Shown here: piece after piece, positions 1 to 9,623 of the stretch
Layout: every line of letters begins with the position of its first letter
How positions within the stretch are numbered: position 1 is the stretch's first letter
Origin: Bordetella genomosp. 13
GTDB taxonomy: Bacteria > Pseudomonadota > Gammaproteobacteria > Burkholderiales > Burkholderiaceae_B
NCBI RefSeq assembly: GCF_007679965.1
Contig: NZ_VEHL01000002.1
Location: 124,001 to 188,000 of the forward strand
Length of the DNA stretch: 64,000 nt
Direction: 5' to 3'
Notes under the pieces: model-generated
What the model saw: only the letters and a program-made list of their open reading frames with translations
Database searches by the model: none
Told to the model about the DNA's origin: nothing
Made by a program: the position numbers and the translations under genes

Positions 1-2505
1 GTAGCGGCCGTCGTCGCCGCGTTGGCATAGCGCGGCCAGCGTACAGCCGGTGTCGGGCGGCGGCAGCAGGCCCAGCAGGTCTTCCGCAGGCCCCGCCGCG
101 CTGGCGGGCAGCCGTGGCAAGTGGTCGTGCAGGCGGCCCAGCGTGCAGGCGGCCGAGCGCGGGTTGGCGGGATCGAGCACCAGCAGGTTCAGCAGCGCCG
201 GAATCTCGTGGCGGCCCTGGTAATAGGCCCGGTATGTGATGGCGCTGTCGTACAGGTTCAGCAGCAGGCTGAAGCCGCCTTCGCGCAGCACGGCGTTCTG
301 CACGAACAGGGCCTTGAGCACGCCGGCCATGACGCCCAGCCGCTCGGTGTGGCGGCCGATGGTCAGCAGGCGCCAGCCGTCGTCGCGCGTCATGTGGTCG
401 CTCTGCGCGCCGGTGATGGCCGACAGCTGGCGGCTCAGGCGCCGCAGGCCGCGCATCACATCCGAGGCGGTGCGCTGCGGCTGCATCGGCGCCGCGTCGT
501 CGCCCGCTTCGGGCTCCACGCCGTCGGCCGGCGCGTCCTCCTCGGTCAGGCGGCTGCGGTAGCGCTCTCCCGCCTTCATGATCAGGTTCCAGTGTTCCGG
601 CGACAGGCGGTCGCGGATCTGGCTGGCGGCATGGCCCATTGCCGCCAGGTTGCGGCCGAAGCCGCGTTGCGGGTCTTCCGAGGCCAGTTCGGCCACCAGC
701 GTGTGCTCGAACACGCGCAGCGACCGCGGCAGCGCCGCCGGCACCAGTCCGCCCCGCACGCACAGGCCGGCCAGCGCGTCGAAGACCGGCTCGGGATTGT
801 CCAGGTCGCCGTTGATCCAGGTCAGCGTCTGCGCGGCCAGCCGCACATCGCATTCGATGCGCTCGGCATAGCGGCCCATCCAGAACAGGTTCTCGGCCGC
901 GCGGCTGGAGACCGGACGGCGCGCGTGCACGATGTCCTCGGGATGCATGCGCGCCGGCAGCATCGAGAACAGGTCGACCGTGCCCGACGTGGTGACCCAG
1001 GTGTCCAGGCTGCTGCCGCCGCGCTGCATCGACACCACCTGCTGCTGGCGGCTGGCGATGCGCGTCAGCCCGCCGGGCAGCACGCGCCAGCCGCCTTCGC
1101 CGTCGGCGATGGCGAACACGCGCACCATGGCCGCGCGCGGCACGATGTGGCCGGCCGTCCAGGTGGGCGCCTGCGACAGCGGCAGGTAGTCCTGCACGGT
1201 GTAGGCGTCGGGATCGAGTTCGATGCGGGCGCGCAGCGCTGCCAGTTCCGCCGCGTTGGCATCGCTGCCGATCAGCGGTTCGAAGGCAGCGCGCTGGCGG
1301 CTGCCGGGATACGAGGCCTTGATGACGCTGCGCCCCAGCAGCGGCAGGGCCTGTTCGCGTGCGGCCGTCTCGCCGCACCACCATGACGGCAGCGAGGGCA
1401 GCAGCGGCTCCTCGCCCAGCAGGCGGCGGCCGATGGCGGGCAGGAAGCCGTTGATGGCGGGCGATTCCAGGAAGCCCGTGCCCAGCGAATTGGCCACCAG
1501 CACGTTGCCCGCGCGCATGACCTGCAGGAGGCCGGGCACGCCCAGCGCCGAATCGCTGCGCAGTTCCAGCGGATCGCAGAAGTCGTCGTCCAGCCGGCGC
1601 ACGAGCGCGTGCACCCGTTCCAGGCCGTGCAGCGTCTTCAGGAACAGCTGGTCGTCGCGCACCGTCAGGTCGCTGCCCTCGACCAGCGTCAGGCCCAGGT
1701 AGCGTGCCAGGTAGGTCTGCTCGAAATAGGTTTCGTTGTAGGGGCCGGGCGTCAGCAGGACGATGCGCGGCGGGGTGCGGTCCGCGGGACTCAGCCGGTG
1801 CAGCATGTCGACCAGGCCGCGATAGCTGGCCGCCAGGTGCTGCACGCGCAGTTCCTTGAAGGCGTCGGGAAACTGGCTGGAAATGCTCAGGCGGTTTTCC
1901 AGCAGGTAGCCCAGGCCGGACGGCGCCTGCGTGCGCTGCGACACCACCCACCAGCCGCCGTCGTGGGCGCGTGCCACGTCGAAGGCGGCGATGTGCAGGT
2001 AGATGCCGCCCGGCGGCAGGTGGCCGCGCAGCGGGCGCAGGTAGCCGGGATGGCCGTGCACCAGCGCGGGCGGCAGCAGGCCTTCTTCCAGCAGGGTCTG
2101 CGGGCCGTACACGTCGGCCATCAGGCGGTTCAGCAGGCGCGCGCGCTGCGCCAGGCCCTGTTCGATGACGCGCCAGTCGGCGTCGTCGATGATGAAGGGC
2201 AACAGGTTCAGCGACCACGGCCGCGCGCGGCCGTTGGCGTCGGCATACACGTTGTAGGTGATGCCGTTCTCGCGGATCTGGCGGGCGACGCTGTCGGCGC
2301 GATGGTCCAGCTGGCCGAAGCCGTCGGTGCCCAGCAGCTCGAAGAAGAGCGCCCAGGGGGCGCGCAGCCGCGTGGCGCCGCCGCTTTCCGCGTCCAGGGG
2401 CGCGCGCAGTTCGTCGTAGTGGCCGGGGCGCGGCGGCAGAGCCGCGTGCGCCGCCAGGGAGGCGACGTCGCGCGAGGGATCGGTCTGGAAAAGCAACTGC
2501 GGCAT
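1..2505 (-). CDS. Circularly permuted ATP-grasp protein fused to an alpha-E domain (3' end outside window)
   Basis: The frame opens at an ATG at 2505 and stays open to the window edge, giving about 835 residues with the C-terminus missing. Residues 1 to about 520 match the circularly permuted type 2 ATP-grasp fold (the old DUF404/DUF407 pair), with patterns such as LLTPGPYNETYFE and RRLDDDFCDPL. From about residue 530 an alpha-E domain begins with ENLFWMGRYAER. The family is predicted to catalyse ATP-dependent amide ligation; the substrate is unknown. It is the last gene of a minus-strand cluster and follows the DUF2126 gene by 47 bases. No clear ribosome binding site precedes the ATG, so the start is less certain than the reading frame. 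A second, unfused ATP-grasp copy lies at the head of the cluster. Confidence 0.88.
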   Translation of the reverse strand, partial: MPQLLFQTDPSRDVASLAAHAALPPRPGHYDELRAPLDAESGGATRLRAPWALFFELLGTDGFGQLDHRADSVARQIRENGITYNVYADANGRARPWSLNLLPFIIDDADWRVIEQGLAQRARLLNRLMADVYGPQTLLEEGLLPPALVHGHPGYLRPLRGHLPPGGIYLHIAAFDVARAHDGGWWVVSQRTQAPSGLGYLLENRLSISSQFPDAFKELRVQHLAASYRGLVDMLHRLSPADRTPPRIVLLTPGPYNETYFEQTYLARYLGLTLVEGSDLTVRDDQLFLKTLHGLERVHALVRRLDDDFCDPLELRSDSALGVPGLLQVMRAGNVLVANSLGTGFLESPAINGFLPAIGRRLLGEEPLLPSLPSWWCGETAAREQALPLLGRSVIKASYPGSRQRAAFEPLIGSDANAAELAALRARIELDPDAYTVQDYLPLSQAPTWTAGHIVPRAAMVRVFAIADGEGGWRVLPGGLTRIASRQQQVVSMQRGGSSLDTWVTTSGTVDLFSMLPARMHPEDIVHARRPVSSRAAENLFWMGRYAERIECDVRLAAQTLTWINGDLDNPEPVFDALAGLCVRGGLVPAALPRSLRVFEHTLVAELASEDPQRGFGRNLAAMGHAASQIRDRLSPEHWNLIMKAGERYRSRLTEEDAPADGVEPEAGDDAAPMQPQRTASDVMRGLRRLSRQLSAITGAQSDHMTRDDGWRLLTIGRHTERLGVMAGVLKALFVQNAVLREGGFSLLLNLYDSAITYRAYYQGRHEIPALLNLLVLDPANPRSAACTLGRLHDHLPRLPASAAGPAEDLLGLLPPPDTGCTLAALCQRGDDGRY

Positions 2506-2552
2506 GGGCGGTACGTAAGTCGTCAGGCCGGGCGTATCGGGCCCGGCCCGGA

Positions 2553-5500
2553 TCAGTCGTGCCGCAAGTCCAGCGTGAAGGGAAACTCGCGGCCCGCTAC
2601 GGCCGGCTCGGGGTTCAGGCGTCCCGGCGTGTGGCCCATTCTCTGGAACCGCGCCAGCCGCCGGCTTTCCGCCTCGTAGGCGTTGATCGGCAGCACGCCC
2701 GGGTTCAGCCCGCCCGGATGTTCGACATGATACTGGCAACCGCCCAGGGAGCGCTGCGACCAGGTGTCGACGATGTCGAAGGTCAGCGGCACGTGCACGG
2801 GCACGGTGGGATGCAGCGCCGAGGGCGGCGACCAGGCCTTGTAGCGCACCCCGGCGACGAATTCGCCCGCGCGGCCGGTGGGCTGCAGGGGCAGCGCGCG
2901 GCCATTGGCGGTGACCACGTAGCGGCTGTCGTTCAGGCCCGTCACGCGCACTTCCACGCGTTCCGCGGACGAATCCACGTAGCGCACGGTGCCGCCGATC
3001 ATGCCTTCCTCGCCCATCACGTGCCAGGGTTCCAGCGCGCCGCGCAGTTCCAGCTGGATGCCGCGCGCCGCGATGTCGCCATACAGCGGGAAGCGGAACT
3101 CGAAGTGCGGCGCGAACCAGGCCGCGTCGAAGGCGTAGCCGGCCTCGTTCAGGTCAGCGATGACGTCCTCGAAGTCCATGCGCACGAAGGCCGGCAGCAT
3201 GAAGCGGTCGTGCAGCGCCGTGTTCCAGCGCGACAGCTTGGCCGTATAAGGCGTCTTCCAGAAATGCGCCAGCAGGCCGCGCAGCAGCAGTTGCTGCGCC
3301 AGGCTCATCTGGGCGTGCGGCGGCATCTCGAAGGCGCGCAGTTCCAGCAGACCCAGGCGGCCCGTGGGGCCGTCCGGCGAATACAGCTTGTCGATGCAGA
3401 ACTCGGCGCGGTGCGTGTTGCCCGTGACGTCGATCAGCACGTTGCGCAGCGCCCGGTCGATCATCCAGGGCGGCACCTGGCCGCCGTTGCCGTCGAGCTG
3501 CTTGCGGATCTCCTGGATGGCGATCTCCAGCTCCAGGACCTGGTCGTTGCGCGCCTCGTCGATGCGCGGCGCCTGGCTGCTGGGCCCGATGAACAGGCCT
3601 GAGAACAGGTACGACAGCGAGGGATGGTTGATCCAGTAGGTCAGCAGGCTGACCAGCACGTCGGGCCGGCGCAGGAAGGGGCTGTCGGCCGGCGTCTTGC
3701 CGCCCAGCACGAAGTGGTTGCCGCCGCCGGTGCCGGTGTGCTTGCCGTCCACCATGAACTTCTCGGGGCACAGGCGCGTCTGGAAGGCGGCCTCGTACAG
3801 GAACTCGGTGTGGTCGACCAGCTCGTCCCAGTTGGACGCGGGATGGATGTTGACCTCGATGACGCCGGGGTCGGGCGTGACCTGCAGCACCTTCAGGCGC
3901 GGGTCGCGCGGCGGCTGGTAGCCCTCGAGCACGATGCGCAGGTCCAGCGCGGCCGCGGTGGCCTCGATGGCCGCCAGCAGCTCCAGGTAGTCTTCCAGGC
4001 GCTGCAGGGGTGGCATGAAGATGTACAGCACGCCGTTGCGCGCCTCGGCGCACAGGGCGGTGCGGGTGATCCACGAGGCGGACTCGAAGCGGTCGGGGCG
4101 GCGCTCCAGGGGGATGTCGCTGCCCGCCGCCGGGCCCGGGCCGTTGCCCGGATTGTGGCCGTTGCCCGTCCGCGCGCCGCGTCCGGCCGCCGCGCCAGCC
4201 GCCGCGCCGCCCGGCATGCCGCCGTTGCCCGGCCTGACGGCGGTGGACGCGCTGTCGCGGCCCGCGCCCGCCGCCATGCCGCGCTGCTGGGGCCGCAGTT
4301 CCGCGGGACCCGGCAGGCCGCGCCGCGCGTCGAAGGGATCGCGTTCCAGCACCATCGGGCGGTCGGTGTCCGACACCCAAGGCAGAGAATCCAGCGGCAG
4401 GCGGTACCCCATGGGCGAATCGCCCGGAAACAGGTACATGCGCTCGTCGCGGAAGAACCACGGGCCCGTCACCCACGAAGGGCCGCCCAGCGCCGGGCCG
4501 TCGCCGCGCTTGAGTGGCAGGGCATACCCCACCACCTTGTCCAGCTTCTGCTCGAACACGCGGCGCAGGCGGTCGCGCTCCAGTTCGTCGTCCAGGCGGG
4601 CGTCGAAGGGGTCGACGTTGACCGGCAGGCGGCGCTCGCGCCACAGGAAATAGAAGACGTCCTCGTAGCCGGGCTGCACGTGGTCGGCCGGCAGCCCCAG
4701 CTGCGCGCACAGTTCCTGGATGAAGCGGCGCGCGTCGGCCTCGGTGTGGCGGCCTGGCTTGCGCTCGTCGGCGAACAGCGAGGGATCGGTCCAGCAGGCC
4801 TGGCCGTCCTCGCGCCAGTACACCGACAGCGCCCAGCGCGGCAGCTGCTCGCCCGGATACCACTTGCCCTGGCCGAAGTGCAGGAAGCCGTTGCTGCCGT
4901 AGCGTTCGCGCAGCCGCTGCACCAGTTCGGTGGCGTAGCCGCGCTTGGTGGGGCCCAGCGCGGCGGTGTTCCACTCGGCCGCGTCGCGGTCGGTGGTGGC
5001 CACGAACGTGGGCTCGCCGCCCTGGGTCAGGCGCACGTCCTGGCGGTCCAGGTCGTCGTCGATGCGATGGCCCAGGTCCTTGATGGCCTGCCATTGGTCG
5101 GCGGTATACGGCTTGGTGACGCGCGGCGACTCGAAGATGCGCGTCACTTCCATCGTATGGTCGAATTCGACCTCGCATTCGTCCACCGCGCCGGTGACGG
5201 GCGCGGCGCTGCCCGGCTCGGGCGTGGCCGCCAGCGGAATGTGGCCTTCGCCCGCCAGCAGGCCCGAGGTCGGGTCCAGCCCGATCCAGCCCGCGCCCGG
5301 CAGGAATACCTCGCACCAGGCGTGCAGGTCGGTGAAGTCGGCCTCGGCGCCGCTGGGGCCGTCCAGCGATTTCACGTCGGGCGTCAGCTGGATCAGGTAG
5401 CCCGACACGAAGCGCGCCGCCAGCCCCAGGTGGCGCAGCGCCTGCACCAGCAGCCAGCCCGAGTCGCGGCACGAGCCCGCGCCGCGGGCCAGGGTTTCCT

Positions 5501-6008
5501 CCGGCGTCTGCACGCCGGGCTCCATGCGGATCAGGTAGCGGATTTCCTTGTGGACCTGCTGGTTCAACGCGACCAGGAAATCGACCGTGCGCTGTTCGCC
5601 GACGTCGACCCGCGACAGGAAATCGGCCAGGCGCGGCGTGACCGGATCCGGCGTGAGATAGGGCGCCAGGTCGCGCGCCAGGGCATCGTCGTAGATGAAC
5701 GGATAGTTCTCGGCCGACGACTCCAGGAAGAAGTCGAACGGGTTGTACACCGCCATCTCGGCCACCAGGTCGACCGTGATCCTGAATTCGCGCGTCTTGC
5801 CCGGGAAATTCAGCCGCGCCAGGTAGTTGGCGTAGGGGTCCTGCTGCCAGTTCAGGAAGTATTCCTCCGGCTCGATCTTCACCGAGTACGACAGGATGGG
5901 CGTGCGGCAATGCGGGGCGGGGCGCAGGCGCAGCACCTGCGGCGACAGTCCGACCAGCCGGTCGTACCGGTATTGCGTCACATGCTTCAGCGCTACGTGG
6001 ATCGTCAC
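2553..6008 (-). CDS. Transglutaminase-like protein with C-terminal DUF2126 domain
   Basis: This protein of 1151 residues has an N-terminal transglutaminase-like fold, with catalytic residues visible as Cys180 (GAGSCRDSG), His229 (DLHAWCEVFLPG) and Asp245 (GLDPTSG). A long DUF2126 region follows, interrupted near residues 560-620 by a Gly/Ala/Pro-rich low-complexity linker. The start codon is GTG at 6008, supported by GGAG seven bases upstream and by the typical family N-terminus (TIHVALKHVTQYRYDR). It lies between the small transglutaminase and the ATP-grasp/alpha-E fusion in one minus-strand cluster. Transglutaminase folds here more likely cut or transfer amide bonds than cross-link proteins; the role is inferred from family and neighbours. 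Confidence 0.93.
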   Translation of the reverse strand: MTIHVALKHVTQYRYDRLVGLSPQVLRLRPAPHCRTPILSYSVKIEPEEYFLNWQQDPYANYLARLNFPGKTREFRITVDLVAEMAVYNPFDFFLESSAENYPFIYDDALARDLAPYLTPDPVTPRLADFLSRVDVGEQRTVDFLVALNQQVHKEIRYLIRMEPGVQTPEETLARGAGSCRDSGWLLVQALRHLGLAARFVSGYLIQLTPDVKSLDGPSGAEADFTDLHAWCEVFLPGAGWIGLDPTSGLLAGEGHIPLAATPEPGSAAPVTGAVDECEVEFDHTMEVTRIFESPRVTKPYTADQWQAIKDLGHRIDDDLDRQDVRLTQGGEPTFVATTDRDAAEWNTAALGPTKRGYATELVQRLRERYGSNGFLHFGQGKWYPGEQLPRWALSVYWREDGQACWTDPSLFADERKPGRHTEADARRFIQELCAQLGLPADHVQPGYEDVFYFLWRERRLPVNVDPFDARLDDELERDRLRRVFEQKLDKVVGYALPLKRGDGPALGGPSWVTGPWFFRDERMYLFPGDSPMGYRLPLDSLPWVSDTDRPMVLERDPFDARRGLPGPAELRPQQRGMAAGAGRDSASTAVRPGNGGMPGGAAAGAAAGRGARTGNGHNPGNGPGPAAGSDIPLERRPDRFESASWITRTALCAEARNGVLYIFMPPLQRLEDYLELLAAIEATAAALDLRIVLEGYQPPRDPRLKVLQVTPDPGVIEVNIHPASNWDELVDHTEFLYEAAFQTRLCPEKFMVDGKHTGTGGGNHFVLGGKTPADSPFLRRPDVLVSLLTYWINHPSLSYLFSGLFIGPSSQAPRIDEARNDQVLELEIAIQEIRKQLDGNGGQVPPWMIDRALRNVLIDVTGNTHRAEFCIDKLYSPDGPTGRLGLLELRAFEMPPHAQMSLAQQLLLRGLLAHFWKTPYTAKLSRWNTALHDRFMLPAFVRMDFEDVIADLNEAGYAFDAAWFAPHFEFRFPLYGDIAARGIQLELRGALEPWHVMGEEGMIGGTVRYVDSSAERVEVRVTGLNDSRYVVTANGRALPLQPTGRAGEFVAGVRYKAWSPPSALHPTVPVHVPLTFDIVDTWSQRSLGGCQYHVEHPGGLNPGVLPINAYEAESRRLARFQRMGHTPGRLNPEPAVAGREFPFTLDLRHD

Positions 6009-6066
6009 AAGGCTCTCCGGGCCGGGGGGGCGGTGCGAAGGATTGGATACCAGGGGTTTGACGGCG

Positions 6067-6870
6067 TTATTGCTGCCGCACGTCGATCTGTACGGACACG
6101 CTCATGGACTCTTCGCCGCCGCCGTTGCGCACGCCGCGCACGGGCGAAGCCGAGTCGTAGTCGCGCGCCACGGCCAACCGGCAATGGCGGTCCGACGCGA
6201 AGGCGCGGTTGGTGATGTCCAGGCTGGTCCAGCCGGCCTCGGGCAGCCACACGTCGGCCCAGGCATGGCTGGCGGCCACGTCGCCCGCCGTGTAGTAGTA
6301 GCCGCTGACGTAGCGGCCCGGCACGCCCAGGCCGCGCACGCAGGCCAGGAACAGGTGCACGTGGTCCTGGCACACGCCGTGGCCCAGTGCCAGCACCTCG
6401 CCCGCGGCCGTGGTCACGTCGGTGATGCCCGGCTCGTAGGCCACCCGGTCGCAGATGGCCTCGGCCAGCGTCATCAGGTCGGCGGGCCTGGACAGCCCGG
6501 CGGGCACGGTGTCGCGGCAGAACTGCGCGATGGTTTCGTCGCTCCTGGTCAGCCGGGTCGGCACGCAATAGGCATGCAGCGGCAGGCGGCTTTCCTCGCC
6601 GCCGTGTATCTGGCCGCCCTGCAGCGGATCGATCTCGACCTGGCCGGTGACGCGGATCTCGATCTCGCTGTGCGGCTTGTTCAGCACCAGCGTGTGCGTG
6701 ACATTGCCGTAGGCGTCCACCTGGGCTTCGAGCGGGCCGGGCGCCGCGATGTGCCAGCGCAGCGCGCGCTGGTGGTCGTCGGGCCGCGGCGTCAGGCGCA
6801 GCGTCTGGATGCTGTAGCTGACCGGCGAGGTGTAGCGGTAGCGGGTGGTGTGCTTGATCAGATGCTTCAT
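6067..6870 (-). CDS. Small transglutaminase family protein
   Basis: This is a stand-alone transglutaminase-like protein of 267 residues. The N-terminal beta domain starts MKHLIKHTTRYRYTSPV, and the catalytic core shows Cys167 (GHGVCQDHVH), His202 (SHAWADVWLP) and Asp218 (SLDITN). There is no signal peptide, so it should act in the cytoplasm. The ATG at 6870 has GGAGAG just upstream, and the gene begins 12 bases after the alpha-E gene ends, so co-transcription is likely. Genes of this family regularly sit with alpha-E and circularly permuted ATP-grasp genes, as here. The substrate is unknown; a peptidase or amide-transfer role on a ligated peptide is the usual inference. Confidence 0.93.
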   Translation of the reverse strand: MKHLIKHTTRYRYTSPVSYSIQTLRLTPRPDDHQRALRWHIAAPGPLEAQVDAYGNVTHTLVLNKPHSEIEIRVTGQVEIDPLQGGQIHGGEESRLPLHAYCVPTRLTRSDETIAQFCRDTVPAGLSRPADLMTLAEAICDRVAYEPGITDVTTAAGEVLALGHGVCQDHVHLFLACVRGLGVPGRYVSGYYYTAGDVAASHAWADVWLPEAGWTSLDITNRAFASDRHCRLAVARDYDSASPVRGVRNGGGEESMSVSVQIDVRQQ

Positions 6871-6882
6871 GGGGCTCTCCGG

Positions 6883-7851
6883 TCAGGCCGACAGCGGCAC
6901 CAGGAAATCCTGGCTGATGCGGTTGCCCAGGTCATTGATGCGGGCCAGGAACCGTTCCAGGAAGCGATGCAGGCCGCCGCGCAGGATGTCCTCGACCCGG
7001 CCGTATTCCAGCTCCGCGCACATCATGCCGGCGCGCCGCTGCGTCTCGGCCGAGCGGCCGTTGGCCACCTGCGCCAGGTCTGCTGCCACTGCGCTGACCG
7101 AGGCCAGCAGCGAGCGCGGCATGTCGCCGCGCAGGATCAGCAGCTCGGCCACGCGGTCGGGCGTGATGACGTCGCGGTAGACCTTGCGGTAGATCTCCAG
7201 GCCCGACACCGAACTGAGCAGCGCCGACCAGCGGTAGAACTCGCTGTACAGGCCGCTGTCGGGCAGCGGCTCGGCGCGCGTGCCGGCATCCTCGTCGCGT
7301 TCGTGGAACTTCACGTCCAGCATGCGCGCGGTGTTGTCGGCACGCTCCAGGTTCATGCCGATGCGCAGGAAATGCAGGGCCTCGTCGTCCAGCATGGTGC
7401 CCAGCGTGACGCCGCGCGCCAGGTGCGAGCGGAACTTCACCCATTCGAAGAACTCGCCCGGATTGCGCTCGGGCAGGCCGTGGTCCAGGTGTTTGAGCAG
7501 GTCCAGCCAGGTGGTGTTGTAGGTCTCCCAGACCTCTGTGGTCAGGCTGCCGCGGACCGCGCGGGCGTTCTCGCGCGCGGCGCGCAGGCACGAGTAGATG
7601 GACGAGGGATTCTGCGCCTCGCGCACCATGTAGTGCAGCACGTCCTGCGGGGTGACGCCGCCGTAGCGCGCGTCGTAGCCGCCCTGCAGCTCGGAGATGC
7701 GCAGCACGGCGCGCCACGACCCTTCGAGGGTCTGCGCGTCCTGCGGCAGCAGCGACATCTGCAGGTTCACGTCCAGCATGCGCGCGGTGTTCTCCGCGCG
7801 CTCGATGTGGCGGCACATCCAGAAAAGGTTGTCGGCGGTGCGGCTCAGCAT
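6883..7851 (-). CDS. Alpha-E domain protein
   Basis: This 322-residue all-helical protein carries the alpha-E family signature at the N-terminus (LSRTADNLFWMCRHIERAENTARMLD) and repeats a related pattern near residue 170 (LNLERADNTARMLDVKFHE). The ATG at 7851 has GGAG upstream. The biochemical role of alpha-E domains is not established. They co-occur almost always with circularly permuted ATP-grasp and transglutaminase proteins and are thought to form part of that complex. In this cluster the same domain also occurs fused to the ATP-grasp protein at the window's left edge, giving one stand-alone and one fused version. Confidence 0.93.
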   Translation of the reverse strand: MLSRTADNLFWMCRHIERAENTARMLDVNLQMSLLPQDAQTLEGSWRAVLRISELQGGYDARYGGVTPQDVLHYMVREAQNPSSIYSCLRAARENARAVRGSLTTEVWETYNTTWLDLLKHLDHGLPERNPGEFFEWVKFRSHLARGVTLGTMLDDEALHFLRIGMNLERADNTARMLDVKFHERDEDAGTRAEPLPDSGLYSEFYRWSALLSSVSGLEIYRKVYRDVITPDRVAELLILRGDMPRSLLASVSAVAADLAQVANGRSAETQRRAGMMCAELEYGRVEDILRGGLHRFLERFLARINDLGNRISQDFLVPLSA

Positions 7852-7894
7852 GGGAATCTCCAGCCTGCGAATATATTGAGCATGGATTCGGTCA

Positions 7895-9328
7895 TCACTC
7901 TTCCAGCACCCAGGTGTCCTTGGTGCCGCCGCCCTGGCTGCTGTTGACCACCAGCGAGCCCTCGACCAGCGCCACGCGGCACAGGCCGCCTGGCACGGTG
8001 CGGATCTCCTTGCCGCACAGCACGTAGGGCCGCAGGTCGACGTGGCGCGGCGCCACGCCCGATTCCACGTAGGTGGGTATGGTGGACAGCGCCAGCGTGG
8101 GCTGCGCGATGTAGTTGGCGGGATTGGCCCGTACGCGGTCCTTGAAGGCCTCGACCTGCGCCTTCGTGGCGGACGGTCCGACCAGCATGCCGTAGCCGCC
8201 CGCGCCGTGGACTTCCTTCACCACCAGCTCGTGCATGTTGGCCAGCACGTGCGACAGCTCGCTGGGCCGCGAGCACTGCCAGGTGGGCACGTTGGACAGG
8301 ATCGGCTCTTCGTTCAGGTAGAAGCGGATCATGTCGGGCACGTACAGGTACGTGGACTTGTCGTCGGCGATGCCGGTGCCGATGGCGTTGGCCAGCGTGA
8401 TGCGGCCGGCGCGATACACCGACAGCAGGCCCGGCACGCCCAGTACCGAGTCGGCGCGGAACGACAGCGGGTCCATGAAGTCGTCGTCCAGGCGGCGGTA
8501 GATCACGTCGACCCGCTTGGGGCCGCGCGTGGTGCGCATGTAGACGGTGTTCTGCTCGACGAACAGGTCTTGTCCCTCGACCAGTTCCACGCCCATCTGC
8601 TGGGCCAGGAAGGCGTGCTCGAAGTACGCCGAGTTGTACATGCCCGGAGTCAGCACGACCACGGTCGGGTCTTCGATGCTGCGCGGCGCGACCTCGCGCA
8701 GGTTGTCCAGCAGCAGGTCGGGATAATGGGCGACCGGCTCGACCTTCACGCCCGAGAACACGTCGGGCATCAGCCGCATCGACATCTTGCGGTTCTCCAG
8801 CATGTACGACACGCCGGAGGGCACGCGCAGGTTGTCCTCCAGCACGTAGAACTCGCCCTGGCCGGCGCGCACGATGTCCACCCCGGCCACGTGGCAGTAG
8901 ATGTCCTCGGCCACGTCGATGTCCTGCATCTCGGGGCGATACTGGGCGTTCAGGAAGACCTGCTCGGCCGGCACCACGCCCGCGCGCACGATGTCGTGCC
9001 CGTGGTAGATGTCGTGGATGAACATGTTGAGCGCGCGCACGCGCTGCTTCAGCCCCTGGTCCAGGCGCCGCCATTCGTCGGCGGGGATGATGCGGGGGAT
9101 GAGGTCGAACGGGATGAGCCGCTCGGTGCCGGCCGCGTCGCCGGCCACCGAGAAGGTGATGCCCACGCGCCGGAAGCTGAGGTCCGCCTCGAGCTGGCGG
9201 GCCGCCATGACGTCGGCGGGCTGCTGCGCCAGCCATTCGGCATAGGCGCGGTAGTGCTGGCGCACGTTGCCCTGGCCGTCGAGCATTTCGTCGTAGGCCG
9301 CGGGGGGGCGGGGTGCAGCGTCGTGCAT
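7895..9328 (-). CDS. Circularly permuted type 2 ATP-grasp protein
   Basis: The call is a stand-alone ATP-grasp ligase of 477 residues. Recognisable blocks are QYRPEMQDIDVAEDIYCHVAG, the LLTPGMYNSAYFEHAFLAQQMG block and YRRLDDDFMDPLSF, and the C-terminus contains SSQGGGTKDTWVLEE. The reading frame is open further upstream to 9400, but the ATG at 9328 is preceded by a strong AAGGAGGAG and fits the family N-terminus, so I chose it. It is the first gene of the minus-strand cluster, with alpha-E and transglutaminase genes downstream. Family knowledge suggests ATP-dependent carboxylate-amine ligation, perhaps making a peptide or tag. The presence of two ATP-grasp paralogues in one cluster is notable. 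Confidence 0.92.
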   Translation of the reverse strand: MHDAAPRPPAAYDEMLDGQGNVRQHYRAYAEWLAQQPADVMAARQLEADLSFRRVGITFSVAGDAAGTERLIPFDLIPRIIPADEWRRLDQGLKQRVRALNMFIHDIYHGHDIVRAGVVPAEQVFLNAQYRPEMQDIDVAEDIYCHVAGVDIVRAGQGEFYVLEDNLRVPSGVSYMLENRKMSMRLMPDVFSGVKVEPVAHYPDLLLDNLREVAPRSIEDPTVVVLTPGMYNSAYFEHAFLAQQMGVELVEGQDLFVEQNTVYMRTTRGPKRVDVIYRRLDDDFMDPLSFRADSVLGVPGLLSVYRAGRITLANAIGTGIADDKSTYLYVPDMIRFYLNEEPILSNVPTWQCSRPSELSHVLANMHELVVKEVHGAGGYGMLVGPSATKAQVEAFKDRVRANPANYIAQPTLALSTIPTYVESGVAPRHVDLRPYVLCGKEIRTVPGGLCRVALVEGSLVVNSSQGGGTKDTWVLEE

Positions 9329-9330
9329 GG

Positions 9331-9339
9331 CTCCTCCTT
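9331..9339 (-). promoter_or_regulatory. Ribosome binding site of the ATP-grasp gene
   Basis: Read on the minus strand this is AAGGAGGAG, a near-perfect Shine-Dalgarno match lying a few bases before the ATG at 9328. It decides the start in favour of 9328 over the more upstream ATG at 9400. Confidence 0.85.
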
Positions 9340-9617
9340 GATGCGCGCCAGGCGACGCCCGGCCGCGCCCGTCCCTTGCCGGGGACGGTACATGATGCAT
9401 GCATTATGCCTAGCAACACGTATGCCAGCTATGACTGGATGTTGGCGTGCATGACAGGGGTGCAGGAGGGAGCGGGAGGGGGCTTTTTTGCACCGTTTTG
9501 GGGAGCCGGCCCCGGGATGGTGCCCGTCGGCCGGGACGTGCGCACGTGGCGCGGGACGGTCGCCTTGCAACGCCGATCCGCCGCTCGCGGTCGGGCGGGC
9601 CTGGCCCACCGCGCCGA

Positions 9618-9623
9618 TATAAT
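9618..9623 (+). promoter_or_regulatory. Candidate -10 box
   Basis: A perfect TATAAT in an otherwise very GC-rich region lies about 85 bases before the ATG at 9708. No good -35 box lies at the right spacing, so this is a candidate only, possibly activator-dependent. Confidence 0.4.

Noticed and set aside
3624..6215. Long plus-strand reading frame of 863 codons
   Set aside because: It lies opposite the transglutaminase-DUF2126 and small transglutaminase genes, and its translation is an Arg/Gln/His-rich composition typical of GC-rich antisense shadows with no recognisable motif.
9480..9500. Rho-independent terminator
   Set aside because: A T run (CTTTTTTG) is present but no stable hairpin precedes it on either strand.
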